Below are positions 26,861-37,642 of a stretch of 64,000 nucleotides of DNA, one piece after another. The position numbers and the translations under genes were made by a program. Location: assembly GCF_030929555.1 (NCBI RefSeq), contig NZ_JAVFVT010000040.1:1-64000 (forward strand), given 5' to 3'. Source of the stretch: Paenibacillus sp. LHD-117 (lineage in GTDB: Bacteria > Bacillota > Bacilli > Paenibacillales > Paenibacillaceae). The notes under the pieces are model-generated. The model searched no databases, was not told the DNA's origin, and saw nothing but the letters and a program-made list of their open reading frames with translations. Positions within the stretch are counted from its first letter, which is position 1; the number at the start of each line of letters is the position of its first letter.

Positions 26861-26890
26861 AAGGACGCCTTGCAAGCGAGCGGCATGCGG

Positions 26891-27073
26891 TAACGGACTC
26901 CACAGCCGCTATTTCGGGATTTATAGTTGACTATTAATTGTAACGGACCTGAGTGACGTTATTCGCCGGCTGGAGAGGAACAATCCAGTCAAAACGCGCA
27001 AATAACGGCGACTGGGTCCGTTATTTTTCGAATCGGCTGTTTTTCGAGCAAATAGCGGCTTCGCGGTCCGTTA
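26891..27073. repeat. Four-box palindromic intergenic element
   Basis: TAACGGACT at 26891, TAACGGACC at 26941, GGTCCGTTA at 27015 and 27065: starts are spaced 50, 74 and 50 and the boxes are mirror images about the centre. An inner pair AGCCGCTATTT (26905) and AAATAGCGGCT (27050) adds to the symmetry. The element occupies most of the 400-base gap between the GH31 and GH95 genes. No coding frame of interest is present. Confidence 0.8.
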
Positions 27074-27269
27074 GATACGCGGAAGGCCCGTGTCGGCGCG
27101 GTCGGCCCGAGAATGTCTAATTTCCATATGATTTTTTGTGAAATCGCTTGGGTACTCCGGCTCGCGGGCATTCGGTATGATGGAGAATGAAGAAGACTTA
27201 TCGCTTGGAGATAAGGAAATCACGCGCGGATAGACAGGATAAACGAATCGCCAAAAGGGGATGAACAAA

Positions 27270-29738
27270 ATGGTGCGCTTGGGGGATGACGGCGCGGGCC
27301 GCAGCCGGAAGGCTGGCGTAAGCGGCGAGACACGGCCGATGGCGATCTGGTATCGGAAGCCGGCGGTTTCATGGAACGAAGCGCTGCCGCTTGGCAATGG
27401 CCGATTAGGAGCGATGGTCTTCGGGGGCATCGGAGAAGAGAGGCTACAATTAAACGAGGATACGTTATGGTCGGGTTTTCCGAGGGATACGAACAACTAC
27501 GAGGCGCTAAGGCATTTGAAGCGGGCTCGCGAGCTGCTGGCGGAAGAGCGGTACGAGGAAGCCGAGAAGCTGATCGAGAGCAAGATGCTCGGCGTCAATT
27601 CGCAGGCGTACCAGCCTCTGGGGGATTTGCTTATCGAACAGCGGTTTCCAGCCGGGATCTCGGGCGAAATGGACGCGAGCGGCTACCTGCGGGAGCTTGA
27701 TCTCGATGCGGCGGTAATGACCGTCCGGTTCCAAGCCGGCGGCGTAACCTATTCGCACGAGACTTGGATCAGCGCGCCGGACAACCTGCTCGTCAGCCGT
27801 TATTCGGCAACGAAGAATGGGGTCGTTGCGCTTGCGATCGCCTTCGATTGCCCTCATCCGTCGGAGCAGTCGGTTAGTCTTCCGGGCATGCTTCAGCTAA
27901 ACGGGAGATGTCCCGTCCACGTGGCGGATAATTATCATGGTGATCATCCGATGGCCGTCCAGTACGAACATTATCGCGGCATCCGCTTCCAAGCGAGGCT
28001 GGACGTTCGGACGGACGGAACGGCGTCGCGCGATGCCGAGGGGCGCCTTAGCGTTGAAGGCGCCACCTTCGTCGAGCTGCGCCTCAGCGTCGCGAGCAGC
28101 TTTCGAGGTTATGGCGAGCAGCCGGGGCAAAGCTTGGAGGAATTGATCGCGAGCAATGCTAACTGCCATGAGAAGGCGGGCCGTCTTTCGTACGAAACGC
28201 TTAAGAATCGGCATTTCGCCGATTATGTTTCGTTGTTCGGGCGGATGACATTGCGTTTAGGCGATGCGCACGATGCGGATTCCGGAGCGGAGATCTCGGC
28301 TTTGCCGACCGATGAGCGGCTGGCTGCCTACCGGAATGGAAGCGGAGACCGGGGACTTGAAGCGCTCTACTTCCACTACGGACGGTACTTGCTCATCTCG
28401 AGCTCCAGACCGGGGACGCAGCCCGCGAATTTGCAGGGGATATGGAACGAACATGTCCAGCCGCCCTGGAACAGCAATTATACGACAAACATAAATGCGC
28501 AAATGAACTATTGGCCTGCGGAACCATGCAATCTGAGCGAATGCCATGAGCCGATGCTGCGTCTGGTGCAAGAGGTTAGTGACACCGGCTCGCGGACGGC
28601 GGCCATCCATTACGGCTGCCGGGGGTGGACGGCTCATCACAACATCGATCTATGGCGGATGACTAGTCCGTCCGGCGGCCATCCGAGTTGGGCGTTCTGG
28701 CCGCTCGGGGGCGCATGGCTCGCTCGCCATTGTTGGGAACGCTTTCTGCATCATCCTGATGTTGGCTATCTTGCCCGGGAGGCCTATCCGATTATGCGCG
28801 GGGCGGCTATGTTTTGCCTCGATTGGCTGCAGGTGATGCCGGACGGGAGGCTTGGGACCAGCCCATCGACCTCGCCGGAGAACAAGTTCGTGACCGCGAA
28901 CGGGAATGCCGCGAGCGTCGCGGAATCATCGGCCATGGATATGGCGCTTATTCGCGAGCTGTTCTGCCACATGCGGGAGGCGGCGGATATTCTCGGCGGC
29001 GAAGGTTTTGCGGACGGCGAGCTGATCGCCCGTATCCGCGATGCGCTCGAGCGGTTGCCTGAGCCGGCGCTTACGCCGGAAGGGACGCTTGCGGAATGGG
29101 GACGGCCGTTCCCCGAACATGAACCGGGACATCGCCATGTCTCGCATCTATATGGCTTGTACCCGGGCGATTCCATTACGATCGACGTAAGTCCCGAACT
29201 CGCCGCCGCTGCGGGATCGTCGTTAGCCCAAAGAATCCGCAGCGGCGGCGGACATACGGGGTGGAGCTGCGCTTGGCTCGTTAATTTGTACGCGCGGCTT
29301 GGGGAAGGGGATGAAGCGCATCGTTACGTGAACACGCTGCTGTCCCGTTCCACGCTGCCGAACTTGCTTGACAACCATCCGCCCTTCCAGATCGACGGCA
29401 ACTTCGGCGGAACGGTCGGCATCGCCGAGATGCTCGTGCAGAGCCATGGCGGAACGGTTCGTATGCTGCCTGCGCTTCCGTCCGCTTGGAAGGAAGGCAA
29501 GGTGACCGGCCTGGTCGCCAGGGGAGGTTTCGTCATCGGGATGACGTGGAGGGAAGGGCTGCTGCAATCGGCGTCCATCCGGTCTCTATACGGCTCCACC
29601 CTGAAGCTAAAGCTGAACCTGGAGGACGAATACGAGGTTCGCGGAGAAGGCGGCGAATTGCGTGATCACCGTGAGCCGCTGACGACCGCAAAGGGCTGTA
29701 TTTTGGACATTCAAAGGAAGAAAAGAGGGGTTCGATAG
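27270..29738 (+). CDS. GH95 alpha-L-fucosidase
   Basis: About 822 residues, the usual GH95 length. The opening [21 protein letters not shown] and [11 protein letters not shown] are family hallmarks. The (alpha/alpha)6 barrel shows [33 protein letters not shown], and [16 protein letters not shown], which hold the Asn and Asp residues used in the inverting mechanism (by homology). It should remove alpha-1,2-fucose, as on xyloglucan. No signal peptide. ATG 27270 is 9 bases after AGGGG; ATG 27261 touches it. The stop overlaps the GTG of the next gene by one base. Confidence 0.92.
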   Translation: MVRLGDDGAGRSRKAGVSGETRPMAIWYRKPAVSWNEALPLGNGRLGAMVFGGIGEERLQLNEDTLWSGFPRDTNNYEALRHLKRARELLAEERYEEAEKLIESKMLGVNSQAYQPLGDLLIEQRFPAGISGEMDASGYLRELDLDAAVMTVRFQAGGVTYSHETWISAPDNLLVSRYSATKNGVVALAIAFDCPHPSEQSVSLPGMLQLNGRCPVHVADNYHGDHPMAVQYEHYRGIRFQARLDVRTDGTASRDAEGRLSVEGATFVELRLSVASSFRGYGEQPGQSLEELIASNANCHEKAGRLSYETLKNRHFADYVSLFGRMTLRLGDAHDADSGAEISALPTDERLAAYRNGSGDRGLEALYFHYGRYLLISSSRPGTQPANLQGIWNEHVQPPWNSNYTTNINAQMNYWPAEPCNLSECHEPMLRLVQEVSDTGSRTAAIHYGCRGWTAHHNIDLWRMTSPSGGHPSWAFWPLGGAWLARHCWERFLHHPDVGYLAREAYPIMRGAAMFCLDWLQVMPDGRLGTSPSTSPENKFVTANGNAASVAESSAMDMALIRELFCHMREAADILGGEGFADGELIARIRDALERLPEPALTPEGTLAEWGRPFPEHEPGHRHVSHLYGLYPGDSITIDVSPELAAAAGSSLAQRIRSGGGHTGWSCAWLVNLYARLGEGDEAHRYVNTLLSRSTLPNLLDNHPPFQIDGNFGGTVGIAEMLVQSHGGTVRMLPALPSAWKEGKVTGLVARGGFVIGMTWREGLLQSASIRSLYGSTLKLKLNLEDEYEVRGEGGELRDHREPLTTAKGCILDIQRKKRGVR

Positions 29739-32605
29739 TGACGAAATCGACGATTTATCCATACCTGAACATGGAGCTTTCCGTGGGCGAACGGGCTGCC
29801 GACTTGGTGTCGCGTCTTACGCTTGACGAGAAAATCGAATCCATGGTGCAATACCAGCCGGCCATTGAGAGGCTTGGCGTACGCGCCTACAAACACGGGA
29901 CGGAGGCCGCCCACGGCATGGCGTGGCTGGGGGAGGCGACGACGTTCCCTCAGCCGATCGGCCTTGGCTGCACGTGGAATCCGGAGCTGATGAGGACAAT
30001 AGGTTCGGCAATCGGGGACGAAGCACGCGTTTATTACCAGCGCAATCCGGAAATCAACGGGCTTACGTTGTGGGCGCCGACGGTCGACATGGAGCGCGAT
30101 CCTCGCTGGGGAAGAACGGAGGAGGCGTACGGCGAAGACCCCGTTCTGACGGGCGAGCTGACCGCCGAGCTCGCGCAGGGGCTTCAAGGCGACCATCCGC
30201 GTTATCTCAAAGCGGTGGCGACGCTGAAACATTTTATCGGGAACAATAACGAAATTAATCGGGGCAGCTGCTCGGCCAGCATCGATCCGCGCAACATGAA
30301 GGAATATTACCAGGCCGCGTTCAAGCCGGCGTTCGTGAAGGGCGGAGCGAAGTCGATGATGACGTCCTACAATGCCGTCAACGGCACGCCGACCATTCTG
30401 CACGAGGACGTGAAGCGGGTCGTCAAAGAGGAATGGGGCATGGACGGGTTCATCGTCAGCGACGCGGGCGACTTGCTCGGCATCGTGAACGATCATCGTT
30501 ATTACGAGACTTACAAGGATGCGGTTGCCCATTCGATCAAAGCCGGCATCGACAGCATTACGGACGACAAGGAGAAGAGCTGCGCAGCGATCCGGGAGGC
30601 GCTTGCGGAAGGTTTGCTTGCCGAATCCGACCTCGACGAGGCACTTCGCAATACGTTCGGCGTCCGGTTCAGGCTCGGCGAATTCGATCCGGAGGAAGGA
30701 AATCCGTACGCGAATACGCCGGAGTCGAAGCTGTGCGCGCCGGAGCACGCGGAGCTGTCGCGCCGGGCGGCAAAAGAAGCGATGGTGCTGCTGAAGAACG
30801 ACGCTGGGCTGCTGCCGCTAGGTAAGTCGTCCGCAGGCGATGTCGCGATCATCGGACCGCTCGGTGACGTCGTCTACCGGGATTGGTATTCGGGAACGCT
30901 GCCCTATAAGGTGACGCCGCTGGACGGCGCGAAGGCGGCGCTAGGCGAGGCGCGCGTTACGTTTTGCAGTGGGAACGACACGGTTGCGCTGCGAACGGCA
31001 GGCGGGCGCCCGCTCGTTTTGGAAGCAGGGGACGGCAGCCGGTTGCTGGCGGGAGCGGAGGACGCCGCGCCGGACGCCTTCGAGTTGACCGATTGGGGCT
31101 GGGGCAGCCTGACGCTGCGCAGCTTGGCGAACGGCAAGCTGCTGTCGAGCGCGGACGATACCCATCTCGCGGCGAGCGCGGAAGAAGCGTTCGGGTGGTT
31201 CGTGAAGGAGATCGTCGGGCTGGCGGGAGAGGAAACGCGGGGTTATGCGCTTCGAACCTGGAATGGCAAGCAGGTGCGCGTGCCGGAAGGAGAAGGCGCG
31301 CTGACGATCGATGAACAAGAAGCGGATGCCGCTTATCCGATCCGCAAGCAAGTGCTGCGGGATGGTCTGGCGGAAGCCGTCGCGGCGGCCAAAGCGGCGG
31401 ATACGGCCGTGGTGGTCGTCGGCAATAACCCGCTCATCAACGGCAAAGAAGAGATCGATCGCCAAGGCCTTGAGCTGCCTTCCTCGCAGCAGGCTTTGAT
31501 TCGCGCCGTTCTGGATGCGAATCCCCGCACGGTCGTCGTCATCGTCGGCAGTTATCCGTTCGCGCTAGGCGAGCTGGCGGAGTGGATTCCGGCCATTCTG
31601 TACTCGTCCCATGCAGGCCAAGAGCTCGGTCACGCGCTGAGCGATGTGCTATTCGGCGACTATTCGCCCGCCGGGCGGTTGAACATGACGTGGTACCGGT
31701 CGGCGGAGCAGCTGACGGACATCATGGATTACGACATTATGAAAAGCAAGCGGACGTATCTGTATCTGGAAGACGAGCCGCTGTATCCGTTCGGACACGG
31801 CTTATCGTACGCGGAGTTTGCGTATGGAGGGCTGGCCGTCGTCGATGAGACGGAGGCGGCAACCGATGGCGCCGTTTCGGGCGGACAAGTGCGCGCCATG
31901 GTGACGGTGAGCAACGGTTCGGCCTTCGACGCGGACGAAGTCGTGCAGCTTTATGTGCGCGTGGAAGGTTCTCGCGCGCGGCGTCCGCTCAAGAAGCTGG
32001 TCGGCTTCCGCCGGCTCTCGATCGCGGCAAGGTCAAGCGAGCGGATTGAATTCGTATTGCCGGCGGAGGAGCTGGCGATGTGGGACGTGACGAGGGAACG
32101 CTTCTGCCTGGAGCAAGGCGAATATGTGTTCATGATTGGGGCTTCTTCTTCGGATATCCGCGTCACGGCGGCGACGGAACTTCGAGGCGGGGAGAGCATT
32201 CCTCTGAGGGATCTGACACGCGCGACCCGAGCGGCCAATTATGACGATTACGAGGGGATCATCCTGGATGAGTGCAAGGAAGGCGGCACCTGCGTCATGG
32301 CGAAGGAGGACGGCTCCGGCTGGATAGGGTTCCATGGTGTCGATTCTCGTATTGTTAGCGGCGGCGAAATCGCGACATTCCTTGGACGCGCGCTCGTTGG
32401 ACGCGGAGGCGGAACGATCTTGTTGACGGACGCCGCGCAAGGCGGGACAACGATTGGAAGCAGCGACCTGGCCGCAGACGGCTCCGGGACGTGGATGGAT
32501 GTTCGGATTCCGCTCGCAAGCGGTCTCGTGTTAGGCGAAGCGGGAGGCAGTCTATACATCCATCTGACCGGGGACGTGAAGCTAAGCCAGTTCCTGCTTG
32601 TCTAA
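29738..32605 (+). CDS. GH3 beta-glucosidase/beta-xylosidase with insert and CBM6-like tail
   Basis: 955 residues starting at GTG (one-base overlap with the fucosidase stop; AGAGGGG upstream). The GH3 N-terminal barrel ends with GFIVSDAGD, giving nucleophile Asp242. In the C-terminal domain an insert (about 410-530, GRPLVLEAGDGSRLL through WNGKQVRVPEGEG) looks like a fascin/beta-trefoil module. A fibronectin III-like domain (VQLYVRVEG) and a C-terminal CBM6-like module (YDDYEGIILDE onward) follow. No signal peptide, so it probably cleaves imported oligosaccharides. Context suggests the glucose or xylose end of xyloglucan fragments. Confidence 0.9.
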   Translation: MTKSTIYPYLNMELSVGERAADLVSRLTLDEKIESMVQYQPAIERLGVRAYKHGTEAAHGMAWLGEATTFPQPIGLGCTWNPELMRTIGSAIGDEARVYYQRNPEINGLTLWAPTVDMERDPRWGRTEEAYGEDPVLTGELTAELAQGLQGDHPRYLKAVATLKHFIGNNNEINRGSCSASIDPRNMKEYYQAAFKPAFVKGGAKSMMTSYNAVNGTPTILHEDVKRVVKEEWGMDGFIVSDAGDLLGIVNDHRYYETYKDAVAHSIKAGIDSITDDKEKSCAAIREALAEGLLAESDLDEALRNTFGVRFRLGEFDPEEGNPYANTPESKLCAPEHAELSRRAAKEAMVLLKNDAGLLPLGKSSAGDVAIIGPLGDVVYRDWYSGTLPYKVTPLDGAKAALGEARVTFCSGNDTVALRTAGGRPLVLEAGDGSRLLAGAEDAAPDAFELTDWGWGSLTLRSLANGKLLSSADDTHLAASAEEAFGWFVKEIVGLAGEETRGYALRTWNGKQVRVPEGEGALTIDEQEADAAYPIRKQVLRDGLAEAVAAAKAADTAVVVVGNNPLINGKEEIDRQGLELPSSQQALIRAVLDANPRTVVVIVGSYPFALGELAEWIPAILYSSHAGQELGHALSDVLFGDYSPAGRLNMTWYRSAEQLTDIMDYDIMKSKRTYLYLEDEPLYPFGHGLSYAEFAYGGLAVVDETEAATDGAVSGGQVRAMVTVSNGSAFDADEVVQLYVRVEGSRARRPLKKLVGFRRLSIAARSSERIEFVLPAEELAMWDVTRERFCLEQGEYVFMIGASSSDIRVTAATELRGGESIPLRDLTRATRAANYDDYEGIILDECKEGGTCVMAKEDGSGWIGFHGVDSRIVSGGEIATFLGRALVGRGGGTILLTDAAQGGTTIGSSDLAADGSGTWMDVRIPLASGLVLGEAGGSLYIHLTGDVKLSQFLLV

Positions 32606-32684
32606 CGGGCAGGAGCAGCCGGACGCCGGGTATGCTAAAATGAATGGATCATTAGCCGAGGTTACGGCAAGGAGACGGACGACC

Positions 32685-34490
32685 ATGTTCAACAACTTCT
32701 TCAAGCAGCTCGCGAACCGTACGAACGACATTCGGATCAAAAATAAATTGATTGTTTCGTTCATTCTCGTCGTCTTCGTGCCGGTCCTTATCGTTGGCGT
32801 GTTCCTGACTTCCGCTTTCCGGCAAAACGTGCTCGATCAGGCGACTCAGCAAGTCGGAAGCAACGTGGACAGGGTTAAGTCCCAGACGGCGGACATCATT
32901 CGTATGCCGCTGGAAATTTCGGACAACCTGCTGAGCGACACGAGGCTGATGAACGTGGTCAACACGCAATATCCGACGACCTACTCCGTCGTGGCCGCAT
33001 ACCGTGAATACCGGGATTTCCGGGATTCCGTCAAGCTGTACAACGAAATTCACAACGTGCGTTTTTATTATACGAACCCCACGATGCTCGATAACTGGGA
33101 ATTTCTTAGGGTGACGCCGGAGAAGTCCAGGGAGCCGTGGTTCAAGCATGCGATGGACGAAGACGGCATCCGCTGGTTGTACGTCGAAGACGAGACCAAA
33201 GGAAACGAAAAGTTTCTAAGTCTCGTCCGCAAGGTGAACTTCCCCTTATACCGCACGAGCGGGGTGCTCGTCATTACGATCGACCCTACCGTGCTCGGCA
33301 GCATGATGCGGCAAGAAGCGTTCGATACGATGATCATCGAGGATAACGGCTACATCGTGGCGGCGAAGGACGGCGAGCTCGTCGGGAAAAACGTGAACGA
33401 CCTGACGTTCGCGACCGAGCTCGCCGGCAAGTCCGAGGGCACGTACGAATTCCACTACGGGGGCAAACCTTCCCGCGTCGTCATCGAGAAGCTGGTCCCG
33501 TCCTCCAGCCGCAACGGGCTGCGGATCGTATCGGTATTCGCCGTGGACAGCATCGTCGGCGGAGCGAACCGGATCAGCCTGCTCGGGCTCGCGATCATGA
33601 TGGTCAGCTTAGCGGTGGCATGGGTGCTTATTTATATGACGTCAACGCTGATCTCGAAGCGGATGCTCGTCCTGCACAAGGACCTGAACAAGGTGGCAAT
33701 GGGCGATCTGAACGTCATCTCTTCGGTCAGCGGCAACGACGAAATCGGAATGTTGTCCAGACAGTTCAACAACATGGTCGTCAGCATACGCGGTCTAATG
33801 GACGACGTCGCCGACTCGGAGAGCCAGAAGGCCCAGCTGCTGCTTCGTCAGAGGGAGATCAAGCTGAAGATGATGGCCAGCCAAATCAATCCGCATTTCC
33901 TGTTCAATGCTTTGGAATCGATTCGGATGAAAGCCCATTTGAACGGCCAGAAGGAGATTTCCGTCGTTGTCCGGATGCTCGGCAAGATGATTCGCCAAAA
34001 CTTGGAGGTAGGCAATCGCAAAATCGCGCTTCGCGACGAAGTCGAGGTCGTGCGCTGTTATTTGGAAATCCAGAAATTCCGTTACGGAGGCGACAGACTT
34101 TCCTTTCTTCTTGACGTGGATGAAGGATGTGCGTCGGTCGAGGTTCCGCCGCTCGTCATCCAGCCGATTGTCGAGAACGCTGTCGTGCACGGGCTGGACC
34201 ATGTCGAGCAAGGCGGCTTCGTATCCGTACGCGCGTACGAAACCGGCGATCATGTTCGCATCGAAATCAAGGATAACGGTTCCGGCATCGAAGCCAGCCG
34301 GATGGAAGCGATCAATCGGGCGCTTGACGATATGGACGAAGAGGAAGATTATCGAATCGGCCTTCGCAACGTTCACCAGCGGTTGGTGATGATATACGGC
34401 GACGGCTGCGGATTGAACATCCAAAGCGAACCCGGCCGGGGAACGCTTATTACGTTTGATATACCGACTGGGGGGATACGGCATGCATAA
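32685..34490 (+). CDS. YesM-type sensor histidine kinase
   Basis: 601 residues: membrane segments near 23-45 and 300-322, an extracellular dCache-like sensor between them, HAMP, then QINPHFLFNALESIRMKA with the acceptor His near 404 and a HATPase (IQPIVENAVVHG, DNGSGI, GIGLRNV-type boxes). It should phosphorylate the AraC-type regulator overlapping it by 8 bases. ATG 32685 (MFNNFFKQ) follows GGAGAC at about 10 bases; the open frame extends to 32598 but lacks a better ribosome site. It comes 80 bases after the GH3 gene. Confidence 0.92.
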   Translation: MFNNFFKQLANRTNDIRIKNKLIVSFILVVFVPVLIVGVFLTSAFRQNVLDQATQQVGSNVDRVKSQTADIIRMPLEISDNLLSDTRLMNVVNTQYPTTYSVVAAYREYRDFRDSVKLYNEIHNVRFYYTNPTMLDNWEFLRVTPEKSREPWFKHAMDEDGIRWLYVEDETKGNEKFLSLVRKVNFPLYRTSGVLVITIDPTVLGSMMRQEAFDTMIIEDNGYIVAAKDGELVGKNVNDLTFATELAGKSEGTYEFHYGGKPSRVVIEKLVPSSSRNGLRIVSVFAVDSIVGGANRISLLGLAIMMVSLAVAWVLIYMTSTLISKRMLVLHKDLNKVAMGDLNVISSVSGNDEIGMLSRQFNNMVVSIRGLMDDVADSESQKAQLLLRQREIKLKMMASQINPHFLFNALESIRMKAHLNGQKEISVVVRMLGKMIRQNLEVGNRKIALRDEVEVVRCYLEIQKFRYGGDRLSFLLDVDEGCASVEVPPLVIQPIVENAVVHGLDHVEQGGFVSVRAYETGDHVRIEIKDNGSGIEASRMEAINRALDDMDEEEDYRIGLRNVHQRLVMIYGDGCGLNIQSEPGRGTLITFDIPTGGIRHA

Positions 34491-36036
34491 AGTGATGATC
34501 GTGGATGATGAACCGATGATCCGGCAAGGGCTGCAAACCTTGATCGATTGGGAGCGGCACGGATTCGAGATCGTCGGAACGGCGGCAAACGGCAAGGAAG
34601 CCGTGCAGAAGCACGGCGAGCTTCGCCCTGACTTGATCCTGATCGATATGCGGATGCCGGTCATGGACGGGCTGCAGGCGATCGAACAGATCAGGCAAAC
34701 CGACGATTCCTGCCATATCTTGATTCTAAGCGGGTATGCCGACTTCAATTATGCCAAGCAGGCGATCGTTTACGGCGTTGGCGGTTACGTCGTGAAGCCG
34801 ATTGATGAGGATGAACTGGAGAGCTACGTGGAACGAGCGTCCAAATCGCTTGGCATGCAGAAGGAAGCGGGTACGGGGATTGGCGTTCGCAACATTGCCC
34901 TGCTTCGCGAGGAGCTCCTGCAAAGTCTGGTTGACGGGAAATCGCCGGAAGCCGGCATGGGGGAGAAAGAGCAGCGGGAGCTGTTCGGCTCCGTCGCGGC
35001 TCTTGCCAACAGCCGGCTGCTGCTTGCCGAGCTATATAGCCGCGAGCATTCCTTGACGATGAAAACGGTCGCGAAGAAGAAGCTGACCGAGCTGATCGAA
35101 GGACGCGAGCTCGGCTGGGTATTCGCTGCCGAGCCCTACATCGGCATGCTGCTGAAGAACGGTGCGCAGCTTCGCGGCGGCATGGAGCCGTTCCGGGAAG
35201 CGCTGGAGGAGGCATGCGGCAGCCGGATTCGGTATACGGCGGTCGTCAGCCAGCCATTGAAAGCGTTAGCAGAGCTGCCTGCGGCCAGCTCGAATGCGAA
35301 GTCGCGGCTGAAGCGGCGGTTTCTGCTCTCCGGAGGCTGCATCTACGATGCGGCTGCGGAAGCTTCTTCGGGAGCTGAACGACCTGAGAGCGAGCCGCTG
35401 TCCGTCGAGGACATGGCACAGCTGCTGTTCTACCGTGTCGATCTCGGCAACGGCAACGATGTGCTCCAACAGGTGGACGAGTTCGCAGCGGATCTGATTC
35501 GGCTCGGCGACTCCGAGCAGGCGCTGAAGAGCAACTGGGCGCAGCTGCTTACCCTTCTGCTTAACAAAGCGGCCGCAATCCATCCCCAGCTGTCGCTGAA
35601 GGAGGATTTGTACATGGTGACGAGACTGTATATGGCCCATCATTACGGCGAGATGATGGATGAGCTGAAGACGAGGCTGCTCGAGCTGACGGCGAAGATC
35701 GGGGGCGCGGACGGCAGCGTCACGATGAAGCGCGTAACGGATTTCATCGAGCGCCACTATAGCGAGCCGCTCAGGCTCGAGACGCTGGCGGAGCTGTTTA
35801 ATTACAACAGCGGGTACCTTGGCAAGCTGTTCAAGAGCCACACCGGCGAGAGCTTCAACACGTATCTCGACAAGGTGCGCATCGAGCAGGCGATCAAGCT
35901 GCTTCGCGAGGGACACAAGGTACATCAAGTCGCGGAACGGGTCGGTTACGCGAACGTCGATTATTTCCACGGCAAGTTCAAAAAGTATAAGGGCGTGTCG
36001 CCATCCTCGTACAAGAGCGGGGGGAGCGGCATCTAG
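34483..36036 (+). CDS. YesN-type response regulator with AraC domain
   Basis: 517 residues: receiver with DDEP near 10, phospho-Asp55 (LIDMRMPVMDG) and the Lys of GYVVKPID; a long linker; and a C-terminal AraC domain (RLETLAELFNYNSGYLGKLF; HQVAERVGYANVDYFHGKFK). The ATG overlaps the kinase stop by 8 bases and GGGGGG is 7 bases upstream. Likely target: the GH31/GH95/GH3 genes and the Lpl-type transporter downstream. A terminator follows. Confidence 0.93.
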   Translation: MHKVMIVDDEPMIRQGLQTLIDWERHGFEIVGTAANGKEAVQKHGELRPDLILIDMRMPVMDGLQAIEQIRQTDDSCHILILSGYADFNYAKQAIVYGVGGYVVKPIDEDELESYVERASKSLGMQKEAGTGIGVRNIALLREELLQSLVDGKSPEAGMGEKEQRELFGSVAALANSRLLLAELYSREHSLTMKTVAKKKLTELIEGRELGWVFAAEPYIGMLLKNGAQLRGGMEPFREALEEACGSRIRYTAVVSQPLKALAELPAASSNAKSRLKRRFLLSGGCIYDAAAEASSGAERPESEPLSVEDMAQLLFYRVDLGNGNDVLQQVDEFAADLIRLGDSEQALKSNWAQLLTLLLNKAAAIHPQLSLKEDLYMVTRLYMAHHYGEMMDELKTRLLELTAKIGGADGSVTMKRVTDFIERHYSEPLRLETLAELFNYNSGYLGKLFKSHTGESFNTYLDKVRIEQAIKLLREGHKVHQVAERVGYANVDYFHGKFKKYKGVSPSSYKSGGSGI

Positions 36037-36104
36037 TAGCGTTGCCCTTTTCCCGATAATGAAAGCGGCAAGGGACGAAGTCTGCGTTCTCGTTCTTGCG
36101 TGAG

Positions 36105-36141
36105 AGAGCTTGCCATCCGTATCGGATGACAAGCTCTTTTT
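36105..36141 (+). terminator. Intrinsic terminator
   Basis: GAGCTTG and CAAGCTC with an inner ATCCG/CGGAT stem, followed by TTTTT. Confidence 0.88.
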
Positions 36142-36235
36142 GCGTTTAAGCCCGCTTTTCGCAGACGGTCGCAAGCCGGCTGACGGCTGATGTGCCTTGA
36201 TCAACAGCGCCTAAAGGGGAACCCTGTTTGATTTT

Positions 36236-36417
36236 AATGGGAAAACCTCCCTCTAAATAGATCCGACCGTCGTACAGATGCGATTTAGTTGGAAAAATGC
36301 CCTCTAATGTCTCGGATGAGCGCTCAATCAAGCCGCAGCCCCGTAATTAGCTGGAGTTATTCCAGCTAACGGTCGAGTTACCTTCACCTTTGCAGATTAG
36401 TTGGAGGTTTTCCCATT
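36236..36417. repeat. Palindromic intergenic element with TTAGYTGGA boxes
   Basis: AATGGGAAAACCTCC (36236-36250) and its exact reverse complement (36403-36417) bound 182 bases. Inside, TCCCTCTAA 36248, TTAGTTGGA 36284, TTAGCTGGA 36347, TCCAGCTAA 36361 and TTAGTTGGA 36397 occur in near mirror order; 36347-36369 is a perfect 9-base hairpin. The rest of 36142-36667 contains no gene I can support. Confidence 0.75.
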
Positions 36418-36667
36418 CGTTTTCTCGTATGAGCAAAAAAATTAGCATTCGTGCTGCTCCTTATGTGAGATTGCTGCGCGGCTAGTATGCTGCTCCCAAT
36501 GTCTTCGATGAGGAGTTAGGGGTATATGGTTAGTGGTAGAAGCGCTATTTTTGACATGATTTTATGTCGGATTTGGCGGGTGTCGGAAGAAGGCGGTTAT
36601 CCGTTACGATTAGGACAGCAAATACAGCAGGTCAGTCATGGCGTGAGCAGAGGGGGAAACAAGTCAG

Positions 36668-37630
36668 ATGAAATCAAACCTGTCAGCAGAAGCGGGGCGC
36701 GTCACCGCTGCCGCCAAACGTAAGCGGTTTCTCGGACGGATGGTCGAGCACCGGTACTTATACTTGATGTCGCTCCCGTTCGTCGTGTGGATTATCGTGT
36801 TCAGCTACGTCCCGATCTGGGGCTGGCTTATGGCGTTCCAAAATTACAAGCCCCGGTTCTCGATCTTGAACCAGAAGTGGGTCGGATTCGACAACTTCGT
36901 TGAACTGTTCTCGGACGATCGGTTCTATCTCGTTCTTCGCAACACGCTCGGCATGAGCGTCATGGGGCTTATCGTGAGCTTCACGATTCCGATTATTTTT
37001 GCCTTGTTCATCAACGAAATCAAAAATCAGTTCTTCAAACGATCCATCCAAACGATCTCGTACCTGCCGCATTTCGTCTCCTGGGTCGTCGTCGCAGGTC
37101 TCGTATCCAAGATGTTGTCCACGGACGGCGGAGCGGTCAACCAGCTGCTGGTGTCACTCAACCTGATTGACCAGCCGATTCAATTTTTGGCCAAAGGCGA
37201 GTGGTTCTGGTCGATTGTCACCGCGTCGGACGCGTGGAAGGAAACGGGCTGGAACTCGATCATCTTCCTAGCCGCCATGGCGGGCATCGATCAAGAGCAA
37301 TACGAAGCGGCGACGGTGGACGGCGCCGGACGGTTCCGCAAAATGTGGCACATTACGCTGCCGGGTATCCGCACAACGTTCATGGTGTTGTTCATCCTAT
37401 CGATCGGGCATCTGATCAGCATCGGCTTCGAGAAGCAGTTCCTGCTGGGCAATCCGCTTGTCAGCGACTATTCCGAGGTACTCGATTTGTACGCGCTGAA
37501 CTACGGCATTAACCTAAGCCGCTACTCATACGGCACGGCAATCGGTATCTTCAACTCCGTCGTCAGCATCATCCTGGTATTCGCGGCGAACCACATCTAC
37601 AAACGAGTTACGAAAGAATCGATTATTTAA
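36668..37630 (+). CDS. Lpl-type sugar ABC permease (LplB-like)
   Basis: 320 residues with six membrane segments and the typical opening MSLPFVVWIIVFSYVPIWGWLMAF (split motif) seen in LplB/YtcP-partner permeases. The EAA loop is QEQYEAATVDGAGRFRKMW. AGAGGGGG lies before the ATG. It forms the channel with the LplC-like protein encoded 12 bases downstream and works with the lipoprotein at 38933. The ATPase is not encoded here. Confidence 0.92.
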   Translation: MKSNLSAEAGRVTAAAKRKRFLGRMVEHRYLYLMSLPFVVWIIVFSYVPIWGWLMAFQNYKPRFSILNQKWVGFDNFVELFSDDRFYLVLRNTLGMSVMGLIVSFTIPIIFALFINEIKNQFFKRSIQTISYLPHFVSWVVVAGLVSKMLSTDGGAVNQLLVSLNLIDQPIQFLAKGEWFWSIVTASDAWKETGWNSIIFLAAMAGIDQEQYEAATVDGAGRFRKMWHITLPGIRTTFMVLFILSIGHLISIGFEKQFLLGNPLVSDYSEVLDLYALNYGINLSRYSYGTAIGIFNSVVSIILVFAANHIYKRVTKESII

Positions 37631-37642
37631 GGAGGCCTATGC

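Noticed and set aside
36526-36723. 65-codon frame before the LplB-like permease
   Set aside because: It overlaps the real permease start in another frame, has no ribosome site and no recognisable features.
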